Assembly (NCBI GenBank): GCA_001986395.2
Contig: MQVO02000019.1
Span: forward strand, 124,001 to 188,000
DNA from: Irpex lacteus
Lineage: Eukaryota; Basidiomycota; Agaricomycetes; Polyporales; Irpicaceae
Length of the DNA stretch: 64,000 bases
Reading direction: 5' to 3'
The first letter of the stretch is position 1. Each line of letters opens with the position of its first letter. The notes below the pieces were generated by a model. The model saw only the letters and a program-made list of their open reading frames with translations. It was not told where the DNA came from and did not search any database. Positions 1-11,500 of the stretch are shown here, piece by piece. Both the position numbers and the translations under genes were made by a program.

Positions 1-3000
1 ACTCGATAATGATATGATACTCACCTGACGACCCTCGTTCTGTAGCCTTAACTCGATCTCTATGCACACCGTGCGCAGTTCCTACCATCGCGGACGCTGT
101 TCCGGGATGGATCAAAGTCCCGCGAGTAGGGTTCTAGGATTGATAAGTAAGTATTCGTGTTATTATATAATTAAATCCACGTACTTACCTAATAACCCTC
201 GTTCGACAGCCTCGACTACTCACAGATTATGCACGAGACTTGCACCGTCTGCTCAGGAAGTCTTGATCGTCGTGGCGCCGTGCTTGGCTGACGGACGAGC
301 GACGTCTTGTCATCGCGAACGTCGTTTCACGACGGATCGACGCCCAACGAGCAGACTTTCACAGTTCATAAGTAAGTACCCGTGTTATAGAACAATTCAA
401 ATCGTTATACTTACTGGATATCTTGTTTAACAGCTTTGGCGCACGTTCATGGTTCCAGCGAGCGAGGCCTTGCGTCGCGAACGGTTTTACGCAACGCATC
501 GACGTCCGGTGAGCAAGGTTCCACTGTTAACAGGTAAGTATTATCGTCATAGAGTAATTAAGGCCACTGTACTCACCTGATAAGTCTCCTTTGATAGTCG
601 TCACCGCACACGACGCCCACGCGTAAGTTACGTGTTGTTAACTTGAGACATGGGACGCGTTATCGAGAGGCCGTGTACGGCCAGCCAAGCGAGCGACGCC
701 TTGACGTGTTGACGTCGCGAACTCGTTCCGCAACGGATCGACGCCCGACGAGCTGGCTCCTACATCCAATAAGTAAGTACCCGTGGTATAAGACATTGGA
801 AATCGGTTATACTCACCTGATTCTTAACTCTTGTTTGATAGCTGCCACCGTGCACGACGCACACGGACGAGTCTCGCGTCGTTGACTTGAGACGTCGAGC
901 TCGTTAGGATGGTCATACAAGACTATCCGGCGAGTGAGGTTTTGGATCGCGAACGTCGTTCCGTAACGGATCGACGTCTCGCGGTCAAGGCCCTGTGGTC
1001 AATAAGTCAGTATTCGCACTATTATTCAATCAAAACACTTTGCTCACTTGATAACTCTTGTACGATAGGCATCGTGCACGACGCCCATAGAGGAGTCTCG
1101 AGTCGCCAACTTGAGATGTCGAGACTGTAGACATGGTGGATCGACGTCCGACGAGCACGGTCCTGTGATCAACAAGTAAGTATTCGTGTTATAGAAGAAT
1201 CAAGAATACTTTACTCACCTGACATCTGTTGTTTGGTAGCCTTCACCGCGCACCACGGCCGAGTCTCGTCTCTTTAACTTGAGAAGTCGAGTGCGATATC
1301 GAGATGCCGTGTATAGCCACCCAGCGAGCGACGTTTTGGCATCGCGAACGTTGTTCCGCGACGGATCAACGTCCCATGAGCAGGATTCTGTAATTAACAA
1401 ATAGGTATTTGTGTTATCGTACAATTAAAACACTGTACTCACTTAACATCTCTCGTACGATAGCCACCACCGTGCACGACGCCCACAGACGAGTCTCGCG
1501 TCGTTGACTTGAGTGGTCGAGTGCGCTGCGGAATTGCCGTGATGGAGGTCTTGACCGAGAACGTCGTTCCGCAACGGATCGACGTCCGACGAGCAAGGTT
1601 GCGCTGTTAAAAGGTAAGTATTGGCATTATACAGCAATTAAGGCGACAGTACTCACCTGATAAGTCTCGTTTGATAGTCCAAGAACGGTGCCCACAGCCA
1701 ATTTTCACGTTAACGACTCGAGAAATCGAGTCCGTTGACGTAGTTGCAGTGTATAATTGACCGACGAGCGACATGTTACCGTCGCGAACGTCGTTCCGCA
1801 ACGGATCGTCGTCCAGCGAGTGAGGTACTATGGGTAATAAGTAAGTGTTCACGCTATCATGCAATTAAGGCCACTGGCTCACCCGATAACTCTTGTTTAA
1901 CAGCCTCGGCGCACGTTCATAGATCCAGCGAGCGAGGTCTTGACCGAGAACGTCGTTCCTCGACGGATCGACGTCTCGCAAGCACAGTTCCGAGTCTACG
2001 GTTAGCAGGTCAGCATTCGCAATGTCATTCGATTAGAGCACTTTACTAACTTGATAGCTCTCGATTGGTAGTCATCACCACAGACGATGCCCATGGCAAA
2101 GTCTCACGTCGACGAGCCACGTGTTGCCGTCGCGAACGTCGTTCCGCAACGGATCGACGTCCCGCGAGCAGCTCCTACATTTGATAAGTAAGTACCCGTG
2201 TTATAAGACAATCCAAATCGTTTATACTCACCTGTTAACTCTTGTTCTATAGCCTTAAACACATCTTTCGTGCCCGTGCAAGTCTTGCCGCGATGGATCG
2301 ACGCCCGACGACCGACAGCATTTTGTCCTTGCGAACGTCGTTCCGCAACGGATCGACGTCCGGCGAGCAGGGTCCTGTGGTTAGCAGGTAAGTACTCGCG
2401 CTGCAAGCAACTCAATCACACCACGCACCTAATAACTCTCATTTAATAGCCCTCACCGCATCTTCCACCCCACGCACAAGTCTCGCGTCGCCAAGTTGAG
2501 AGGTCGTTCCGCGACGGATCGACGCCCGACGACCGACATCTTGATGTCGTTGAGAAGGTCGTTCCGCAAGGGATCGACGTCCTGCGAGCAACATTCTAAG
2601 ATTCATTAGTAAGTGTTCGCATTATCATATTCAGGCTTTACGCACCTGGTAACTCTCGTTCTATAGTCTCAAACACTTCCTCCCTCTCCGCAAGGCGTGC
2701 ACCGTTAACTTCAGAGGCTGAGACACGACGAATCGCCATCCGACGAGCGACTTGTTGGGCTTCGCAGGTCGTTCCGCAATGAATCTTCGTCCCGCGAGCA
2801 GGGTCCTGTAGTTCAAAGGTAAGTACTCCCTGTGTGAAGCAATTAAATCGCACTACGCACCTGAGAAGTGTTTCCCCCTAGTCTTAGCATCCAAGCCATC
2901 CACGCACACGTCTCCCGCTCGGTAAATCGAGCCATTTATGGCTAGCCGTGCGACGAAGGACTTGTGAAGTTGCGAAGATCGTTCCGCAATAGATCTTCGT

Positions 3001-3430
3001 CCGACGAGCAGGCTTCTCTGGTTTAAAGGTAAGTAGTTGCGTTGCGATGCAATTCGATCACAGTACGCACCTGATAACTCTTGTCCAATAGCCTTGGCAC
3101 GTCCGCCGACCACTTGCACGTCTCGGACTTGATAACTCGAGCGACCCGCGGCTCGTTAGGTCGTTCCGCAACGAATCTTCGTCCGGCGAGCGAGATCCTG
3201 TGTTCAAGGTAAGCACCGATCAAGCTCAAATACGATGTTACTCACCAATTCGCCCAGAACGACTTCAAACGCCTCCACCTGACCGTTCAACGCTGCAAGT
3301 GTACAATGCGCAGCTTCTACTGTACCAGGTGAGCAATATACTCTCCGCACAGCTGGAACGCACTCACCTCATTGTTGACTCTTCAAGGCATGGGGTCTTG
3401 TCGCCCATTTCGGAATCGGTGGCCAGATGC
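1..3430. repeat. Tandem array A of intron-containing repeat units (left edge outside window)
   Basis: About 17 degenerate units of 120-240 bp. Each has an exon-like block of about 100-150 bp with a hairpin-forming core, then an intron-like block of about 60-70 bp. Plus-strand donors (GTAAGT or close variants) lie near 147, 372, 534, 773, 1006, 1176, 1404, 1614, 1841, 2009, 2188, 2388, 2609, 2819, 3029 and 3209. A last unit near 3330 uses GTGAGC. Each donor is followed by CTCACCTGAT-like sequence and an AACAG or GATAG acceptor. The reverse complement of the same block also reads as an intron: GTGAGTAC donor, CTTAC branch-like site, then TAG or CAG 14-18 nt on. Exon blocks are partly open on either strand but do not chain in one frame, so coding status is unresolved. 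The last units (3200-3430) diverge toward the downstream locus. Confidence 0.85.
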
Positions 3431-3738
3431 GAGTAAGTAGAGTCAAGCTGAGCGGGTGATCGAAGTGGTCGCAGTGAGAGAGTGAGAGATGTGATAAGCG
3501 CCTGTTTAATCTCGCGCGTTGATCTGCCTCGTTCAACGACGACGAGGTTATTGAGCAGCTGGCCACTCCGGGACTTGAGGGCAGGTAGTTAGAAATAGAA
3601 AGTGACAGAGTACAAGAATTATTCGAGAGTTGTAAAATGTCCGTAGGCGGGAAACTCTGTCATTCTGAATCGCCAGCAGACGCCCGTCCGATCTGATCAC
3701 TCATTGACGCGTTCACGAGCAGTAGTGACAGTACCCAC

Positions 3739-3985
3739 TCGAAAGCGCTGCCGCGGGCTGGCAGCAGGAATCTTGCTCTCAGAGGTCTCAGTTTGGGAAT
3801 ACTATTCATTTATTTTCATACAAATCCATTGTACAACCGTGACCAAACGACGTACGGGTTTGAGAAGTAACACCTTGTAAACGTGGGAAACTTAGCGTTA
3901 TGTAATCTGTTGCTTAAAAAGTACTAGCTGCGGCTTAGACGCGTACCCTTATCGGTAAAGGAAAGCTTGCTCTGAGAGCAAGAAC
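3739..3985. mobile_element. MITE-like insertion present only in duplication copy A
   Basis: Copy A and copy B align on both sides (CCCAC / TTGTAAGGCGG), but copy A carries 247 extra bases. Inside are 13-bp perfect terminal inverted repeats, CTTGCTCTCAGAG at 3772-3784 and its complement at 3970-3982, which bound 211 bp. The right end can also fold on itself. No reading frame for a transposase is seen. No clear target-site duplication is visible, so a deletion in copy B remains possible. The terminal repeats favour a non-autonomous DNA element. Confidence 0.55.
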
Positions 3986-4720
3986 TTGTAAGGCGGCGTC
4001 ATCGAGTTATCGTTTGACCCAAACTGGCTACGGTAGACACCCACGGTCCGACAAACTCCACGGAATTGCAGCGCGAGTGCTGGCGAGTGGTCTTCGACAC
4101 TTCGTCTTTTGTTCGTCTTCATCTTCCTCGTCGATGTCGACGTCTTCGTGTAAAATTTTACTCCCACTGTTGCAGACGAAGCGGCTACCAAGCTATATGC
4201 AGCCATCGTAAGTCGCCGTCCGCCGCACATCGAACGCCAACGGTGGGAACGCAAGTGAAGGCTTTGGTAAGTGGCTGATGGAATTATACGTCGACTTCTG
4301 ATGCACGCACCGAGGCGCGAGCTGTGCTGCAGGGCAGACCGGGCAGGTATGACCAGATGACCTCGAGAACCCTTCACGAGACCTACTGGCCACGCGGCGG
4401 CGTTGGAGAGAAGACGTGAAGAACGCTGGCGACGATGGCATTGCCGTCGGTTGCATCGTTTATACGCGGTGAATAGGGTGTGCAAGGCGCATATACGGTA
4501 GGTTGGAGCTGACGATTGTTTTCCTTTCGTTTTGCGTACTGAACTGCTGACCATTTGTCGGACGACGTAGCGAAACATCCGTACATTCCTGCTCAGCTCC
4601 ATGGACCGCGCATCCTTGGACGAAGGGCGACAGAGTGCAGCAGTACCCGAACATCAGACATGGACCGTCTATCGAGAATCACGATGCAAGAGGAATTTGG
4701 ATGTGCTGCTCCGCGATTAG
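3986..4720 (+). other. Unidentified spliced locus, copy A (3' end at 4720)
   Basis: Plus-strand splice-like signals (GTAAGTGG near 4270, GTAGGTTGG near 4499 with a GTAG acceptor near 4579) bound blocks of protein-like reading frame. The last block begins RNIRTFLLS, contains EHQTWTVYRESRC and ends NLDVLLRD before TAG at 4718-4720. It stays open in both duplication copies, and several differences between copies are synonymous in this frame. The internal exon chain could not be resolved because alternative frames are also open. No family is recognised. It lies directly upstream of the GH3 promoter, so it could be a small gene or part of a transcript that runs through the array. Confidence 0.35.
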
Positions 4721-4746
4721 GTCAGTCGTACGTTTGGCGCACAGCA

Positions 4747-4754
4747 TATATAAA
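4747..4754 (+). promoter_or_regulatory. TATA box of truncated GH3 copy
   Basis: TATATAAA lies 116 bp upstream of the ATG at 4870 and is identical to the element in front of the intact gene at 17793. Confidence 0.55.
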
Positions 4755-4869
4755 CCGGTCTCCGTACCCCGCACTCCTTTCTCCTCGACGCGTACATCCA
4801 TACCGCCCCCGCTGCAGATCCACCTCAAAAGCCTCGAGAGCGTGTCAAGACGTGTAGGCACCGCCCAAC

Positions 4870-5725
4870 ATGGCTTTTCCTCGCACACTGCGTGCACTAC
4901 TTTTCGTGTTGCCGACCATAGTCAACGCGGCCTCTTCTGACTCTGCGGGAGCCTCAGCAACATCTGCGCTACAGTCCTTGCCGTCCGCCTCGCTCGTGTC
5001 ATCTGCCTCCGTGTTATCCTCTGCAGCACCCAGTGGAAGCTCTGTCTTGTCCTCCGCGTCAATCTCATTGAGCGTTCTATCGTCTGTCTCTACCTCTCTT
5101 TCAGCAAGTACGAGCTCTGCCTTGTCAAGTTCGCCGTCGTCTGTGTCGAGTGCATCAAACTCTGCAAGTTTCTCGACCATCTCAAGCAACGTGACATCGA
5201 GTGCAAGCGGGGCACTCACGTCTTCAGCCGCAAACGCCACTGCTACCGGTAGCCAGAGCTTCAACAGCGGCACGGGCACCGAGACAGGTGAGTCTTCCTT
5301 CTCCACCACGTATCACGCTTTCACCTCAATCACCCTTTCCCGCAGGCCCTATCACAGTCCCCATCACGCCCGTACCCTTCACACCCTTCCCAACCCCCTC
5401 CTCCCCAGTCGGCGTACCCGAGTTCCCTCCCGTGGACCCAGCAAAACCACCTCCGGTGTCTGACGCGCCAGGCTTAGGTGGCCACGTACCGGATTTCAGC
5501 GGTGCATGGGACAGTGCGTATGCACGGGCGAAGAGCGTCTTGAGCCAAGGATGGAGCAACGAGGATAAGGTGGCGTTGACTACTGGTGTGGGCTGGGAGG
5601 GTGGACTGTGTGCAGGATAAGGGGTTCCCGGGACTGTGCTTGGAGGTGCGTGGGATTCGTTTTGTTAGTCGGACGCGGGGGCTTATGTGTTTGCACTGGG
5701 ATAGGACTCTCCGCTGGGTGCTCCC
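4870..5725 (+). pseudogene. Truncated GH3 beta-glucosidase (copy A)
   Basis: This matches the intact gene at 17916 from the start codon through exon 2 and the second intron. Exon 1 is 4870-5287. Intron 1 is 5288-5345. Exon 2 begins at 5346. Signal peptide, Ser-rich stalk and the start of the catalytic domain ([20 protein letters not shown]) are still readable. Near 5611 a 20-nt deletion relative to copy B removes the CVGNIPS segment and shifts the frame. Homology ends a few codons into exon 3 at about 5725, after which unrelated repeats follow. The active-site Asp and the whole C-terminal half are missing, so the locus cannot encode an enzyme. The promoter is retained, so transcription remains possible. 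Confidence 0.9.
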
Positions 5726-5844
5726 TTTCCCTTCCATTTCCTTCGAGAGTCGAGCCCGGCCCCTTACACCCTTCTACATACGGTTTGCCATCCCTCGTGA
5801 GGGATGGCCGTTCTTCTTGCTTCTCCTGTGCTGATACACTTCGC

Positions 5845-6480
5845 AGAGGCCGTGACGAGCGGTGCGCGAACGCGCACGGCGTGGATGCGAAGACTCGCCT
5901 TACGGCGATAGGCAAGCGGTCGAGACGATCTCGAGAAGACGACAGCGGCGACGCAGTGAGGTGTTCACGCGGGATACGAAGAACGTGCAACCGTTCGTTC
6001 AGAACATCGACTGCGAGACGGAGGGTGGAGAGGTGGATTGAGAGGTTCACATGACGGACGAGGATATATGGAAATTGGGAGAGCAGCACGGGTTCAGGTG
6101 AGTACTCGTCTCGTCTCGTTAGTGTTCAATGGCCCCCTCCCTCTCGTCCCTTCCCCTTCTACTGGCCACGCGCACACGGGGCGTGGACGAGAAGACTCAC
6201 CTTACGGCGATGGGGAAGCAGTCGAGACGACGGTTGACGACGAGCTGGCACGCAAGCGGGGTGTTCACGCGAATCCGAAGAACGTGCACCCGTTCGTTTA
6301 CACCACCAACTACGAGATAGAGGGAGGGCTTAGAGATGGATTGGGAGCTTTACATGACGGACGAGGGTACACGATATCTGAGAGAGCAGCACGGGTGTTC
6401 GGTGAGTACTCGTCTCGTTGGTGGTCGATGGCCCCCTTTCCTCTCGCCCCCTCCCCTTCCATCGGCCACGCGCACGCACG
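5845..6480 (+). repeat. Degenerate tandem repeat of about 305 bp, two units plus a fragment
   Basis: Unit 1 (about 5845-6150) and unit 2 (about 6160-6460) share GCGAAGACTCGCCTTACGGC-like sequence, a GAACGTGCACCCGTTCG-like block, GAGAGCAGCACGGGT and a donor-like GGTGAGTACTCGTCTCG. A third unit starts near 6464 and is lost. Short protein-like pieces (NVHPFVYTTNYE, MTDEDIWKLGEQHG) occur but are interrupted. This is probably a duplicated gene fragment of unknown origin that fills the site where the GH3 copy was cut. Confidence 0.6.
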
Positions 6481-7128
6481 GCGTAGTGCACGATCGACGT
6501 CGACCTTCGGTCGTCTGCTCGTCGTGTCTACGTCTGTGCTGCTGCTGTTCCTCTTTTCCTCCCCTCGCACGAACGTCACTACACTACTACACTACGTAGA
6601 TGTAATGTACGTCGTTAACTTGCGTAGCACCAGCAATGTCATGCCGTTTCCCCCCTTACATTGCCCCCAAACCCTCGACCTTCAAGCGTCGTCGCCAGCT
6701 ACTTCAACGAGCAACAAGCAACGGCAGACGCGTGAATACGCTGTTGGTCGTGCGTTGCGTGCTGTGTGCTGCGTGGGCAGCGGTGTGAACGTCGAGCGTT
6801 GAGTTCTCGACGTCGTCCGTTTGCTTGCGAGTCCCTTCGCCTCCCCGTTATGTGGCCCTTCAAAAACAAGGATCATCGCTCGCATCGACGCACCACAAGT
6901 TGCAGGATGTGTTGTCTAGCAGTGTGCATAATGCGAGCGTCGTATGGTCCCAGTTTGACTTCGTCGGTCGGTCTGTTACCCATGGAACTCTGCGCCTCTG
7001 CATAGCACTTACCATTAAGATCACGAGCTTATTACTCATATCGACGCGGTGAAAATGCTTCGTTTAGGTTATACACCACTTAGGCTAACATTCTCAAGCT
7101 CCTACTCGGCCGTATGACGAGGAATGGC
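6481..7128. other. No gene recognised
   Basis: Several overlapping short frames on both strands, none with a family motif or consistent splice structure. A GC-rich block lies before 6800 and AT-richer DNA after it. Confidence 0.5.
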
Positions 7129-8520
7129 ACGGCTACGCCGTGCTCAGGTGTGTGGCCAGCAACACAAATATGCAAATATCTTTTTATTAACGTACGCTAC
7201 GCCTCTAGAACTTATTTTACATGTATCAGCACCTCTACGCAAGTCGGAAACCGCAGCCCGACCGTTGATTCGACGACTTTCGGAATTCCGAGTATGTCGC
7301 CGGATTCATACATGTTCTCATTAATCTTCGAAATCCGATGATCTGAAGCGTGCAATAGGCTCACCATATGGTATATATACGTACCGTATCAAACGTTCCG
7401 TGTATACTGCAAGACTCCGGCCGGTGTTCGATGTTTTGGCTTGGTGGCCACAGAATCAATATTCTGTATAACTCAATGATATCGAAGGATAGCTTCAATT
7501 AAACGTTGTACGTTTCGAGCTAACATGTTCGCTGACCTTATGCAGTAGCTCGTTTGGCCGAGCGTTAGCTGTAGCGACGGCTTCGCCGTCGTCTGCCTGT
7601 GGCCACCCCCACACAAAATCATCGACTGACGCAGCGCATCGTCGTTTGGCTGCGTGCGAATGTATCGCACGTATTCTGTCATGTTAATACACCAATATAT
7701 CATCACTTACCTCTGTTCTGACGACTTTTGGAATTTCGTCCATGATGACCGGTTCATGGACATTTTCATGACCTTGCTCGTATCTGGAATCTAAACGGTT
7801 ATTATTAGTAGTACATATGTGTAGAATGGGTACCTCAAACGCGTTTTGCGATATCGCCGTTTGTTCTCGCATAATTCGACTTTTTGTCATAACCTAAGAA
7901 AAGCGAAATCGCAATCCGCAAATGCGTTTCGTTGTCTATGGTCGATATAACGTTACATAACATTACCCAGCGGGCTAATCACCTGTTTTGAATCATTTTG
8001 AAGCCACCCGACGAGTTTTGCGCCGGGGGGACTGTCAGGGGCCCGTGGCCACACCCACAGAAATCCGCTATTAACTCAACAGCATCACGGCCACGTTGTA
8101 CGAAACTAACGGAGATAAATTAGATACTTTACGTAGATTAGATTATCGCAACGTACCGAGATTCTGTGCGCTTTTCTTGAAATGTTCATTGAGAGCGGTT
8201 CATGGAGATTTTCAGAAAAGTCGTCGTATCAGCTAATAGACCAACACATTAGAACACTGAATACGTACCTTATCGTAATATAAAAGCGCGATGTAGTAGC
8301 CTTACGCGTACGTGCGCAATCTGACATTTTGTCCGGACCTGCCAACATACAAGGATTAAAATTATCCTTGCGTTCCGTCAACAAGCATCAATATAACATC
8401 ACGGAAGACGAATAATAGCACGTACCATTCTCGTATGGAGCTTATACAGTCGTACCGAAGTGTTTACGGTGGCTACGCCGTCTGCTTATTCTTGGCCATC
8501 TCGAGCACCTCAAAGGGCTC
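7129..8520. repeat. Four decayed tandem copies of a roughly 450-bp element
   Basis: A marker pair, a GGC-TTC-GCC or GGC-TAC-GCC hairpin followed by GTGGCCA, recurs near 7129, 7575, 8017 (weak hairpin) and 8469. A second marker, GACGACTTT-GGAATT-like sequence followed by GGTTCATGGA-like sequence, recurs near 7270, 7716 and 8160. Spacing is about 445-455 bp for both. Copies are heavily diverged and AT-rich, with no shared open frame. This looks like an old tandem or nested non-coding element. Confidence 0.6.
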
Positions 8521-11500
8521 ATGCGTGGCTTCTCGACTTTGAGCGACAGCTGGACCCTAAAGCTTAGTTTAAAACACACGTATTACCTGGCATCCAATGC
8601 TTACCTCACCTTCCGCGATGCTTAACAAGGTTCCCTGTAATAGCGCACATGGGATGCGAATGCAGCCGCGGCTCGCATGTTAACTCAGAGGTTCGAGATT
8701 TGAACGTTTGAGTGACGGAGAGAGAGCGCTATCTGGATTCATCGTCGTTTATTAGTTCGTTGTTAGACTCATAAGTGGCCCAGACTAAATACCTTATAAT
8801 CTCACAGTCTTCTTGTTAAAACTTGCACGGCCGTACGTGGGGGTTACTTACTAATAGTAAGCAAATTCTTGAATCAGTACACCTCTTGTCTATGGAGTAC
8901 AAGGTAATACAAACTCACCAACGTTCTTGATAGATAGCAGTAAGCTACTTCACGTGGCATTTAACCTGTTGGTTGCCAAGTGGGCGGGCATAGTCTAGCG
9001 TAATGTGAACTATCAGTAGCAAGTCCAAGTTCAAAACTATATTAATGACGCACATGGTGGGAATGTACGTACTCATCGTCGATGAACGATTGATGCGACA
9101 TCACCTACAAAGCCTAGAATAGACACAGCATCCGGGCATTATGCATGCAGCATGCTGATAACAAAGTCAGACTCTACACTCTCGCGGCAAAGATACTTGA
9201 GAACAGAACTTACATATGTCATCTTGGGAGGTTTTACAAGGGACGGCGGACGGGGTTCTGCACATCATAACCATCTGGGTAAATATCGAAATTCAGTTAC
9301 TATGATAAATGACGAAAGCGAGATAACTTACATATAATCTCCACAGTAGCTTCGGCATACGTTGCCACTTCGCTGCATCACGTACGTACTCTCTACAAGA
9401 GCGTCACATCGTTCTGACGGTACCTGGACAAGATCAGTACGAGAATATAGACTGCAATAGGAAATAGGAATAACTTACTGTTCAGGTTCATAGTAGACCA
9501 CCGAATACTAGTACGACAGTCCCGGGACCCGTATGTTCGTTCAACGTCGAACACGAGAGCAATCGCGGGGGTAATGACTTTAATATAACGCTAGCACTAC
9601 TACAACAATACATGTTTCTAGTCAGCAGGGTACAATATCTTCAATTAACGAAAGCCTGCTCACCAAGCATCATGATGAGACGGAGGCTTCTTGTTGTGAT
9701 CCTGGCCAGTGTGTTAAAGGGTGAGGCGGAGTGAACATAGTGGACATGGGTAAATACGTGCGAGACACACATCTAGAGTGCCATGAGAACAGTGAGCTGG
9801 TATAGAGGCGGAAGAGAGGAGAGAGGGACCAGGATGCTGCGTCTCTGCCTCATCTCCTGCTCCTTTTATACACGAACACGGCAGTCGCATGCCGTTGAAC
9901 ACCTACGCACTTGTGGTCAGCACGGTTGATCAAAATCTAAGAAGGTCAGTAACAAGGCTTCACGGCAGCCGCCACTCACTATGAGGCCTGGAGATGAACA
10001 TACTCAGTCTTGCGAGCAATTCATCGTTTGACTCGTGTCAAGGTACTGCATGAGAACATCACCCCGTTTCCATGTACGTACAATGTGATATCTTCCAGAT
10101 GATATTTTCCGTGACTCGACTTGGGCGCAGATGGCCCAGACGAGTTAGGGTCTCGTCCATGCATCAGTAACGAGGAGGATTCCCTCCTGTCCTGCAATCT
10201 TCCGTGTTCATTGCGGGAAAATCTGAAACAACTGAAGTCACGTAAGTAGAGCGTCTCTCGCTTGGTGCACCCCTGAGCGTGATGCGGATAGCGAAGAGGC
10301 AAGTTGGAACACAGAAGCTTGAAATGCTCACCACTCGGATATACATGACAATCGCATACGACCAAGTTGGACCACTCCGCAACAGTGACACACCATATTA
10401 CATCCCTAGATTTTGAGCGCATTATCCATCAGACACATATCTCATAGCTCCGAGTGGACGCAGGACGGCCGTCGGCCGTTAGCTGAATCTTCTGGCGGCG
10501 AGACGAGCAAATAGCGGTTGTTATCGTTTGCATTGAATGCTTGAGCAATTAGAGTATGCGTAAGGGTTAAAAAATACCTGTAAGTCAGGTATTAAACTGA
10601 TTTCTGTAAGAGTGCCAGGTGAGAGAAGAATGGAGAGAGTCTGTTTTGATAGCACGATGAGGTTCGAGTGAGAGTTGCAGATGGACGAGTAAGCGTTTGA
10701 TTGACTACCATATCGGGAAGTTGATCAGCGTGGTGGCGCAGATTGCGTCTAGATCCACAGACATCTCTGCGCTCTCACCTTGAGTTCTTGACTATGACTT
10801 CGCCCTTGACTTGACCTGTATTCGCTGGCTCAGCTTCAAGATACTCATCACCACTTGCTGCCATTAATACAATTGTGTCTAAGTAATATCTACGAGTACC
10901 CCTACAAATGCCTGATATAGTGCGAATCATTGTCACGGTCATTTGGAGCATCCGGTTTGTCAACAGAGTATCGGAGTCTACAGGTCATGATAACTTCAAT
11001 TGGACATACACTAACCTTAAGAGACACACCACGAGGCTCAAGCGTGAAGCCACACAAGTTGCACATCTCTTGGCACTTAATGACTATCAAGTGAGTAGTG
11101 TTTGCTGCATGTACTCACTACTACGACTCAATCATACTGAAGTAAGTTGCCCGAGTCTAAGATGCAGGTTGCTCAATGGTGTCGACGACAGCAGAGCCAG
11201 CCAACAAGCTCCGACGAACCACAAGCAAGAGTGACATCGCTGTGGTATCCAATCATGAGCCCATCGGCTCTTGAGTAAGTGAGCATCTTGTCATTAGTTG
11301 ATCTCACTTGCCAGTCGGTTGCGCTGCTGCGTGCCCAGTCTCTATTCGGGATTTGGCATATCAGAATCATTCCAGCCGGATTCAGAACGATAGGCCCGTA
11401 AAGAAAAAATCGCAGAGGCTCGGTTCGAGCTGATCACAGGCGGAGGTGGGCGGGACGAAGGAATCGTGATGGCCGCCTCGTTCCTATTCGCTAGGGAGGG

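Larger units (their letters stand above)
1..5725 (+). repeat. Segmental duplication, copy A
   Basis: This block is collinear with about 13,990-18,790: array, then spacer, then unidentified spliced locus, then TATA box, then the 5' part of a GH3 gene. The offset is about 13.3 kb in the array and 13.05 kb at the GH3 start, because of indels. Homology stops just after the third-exon acceptor of the GH3 gene (about 5725). The left limit lies outside the window. Copy A holds a 247-bp insertion and a 20-nt deletion that copy B lacks. Confidence 0.88.

Noticed and set aside
1215..2853. Short minus-strand frames sharing DVDPLRNDV-like peptides
   Set aside because: They run through the intron-like cores, and the exon blocks do not join in one frame, so a protein could not be supported on this strand.
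1..3430. CRISPR-like array (regular repeats and spacers)
   Set aside because: The genome is eukaryotic, units are 120-240 bp and all parts are degenerate repeats; there are no short identical repeats with unique spacers and no cas genes.
3949..4602. 217-codon minus-strand frame, with a 185-codon counterpart at 17091-17648
   Set aside because: Basic, low-complexity composition without motifs. The plus strand has the splice signals, and the few substitutions seen between copies are synonymous in plus-strand frames, so this is most likely a shadow.
11400..11440. GGTTCGA-like tRNA B-box (also near 8690, 10663 and 43872)
   Set aside because: No paired A-box or cloverleaf around any of them; the one at 43872 lies inside a reductase exon.
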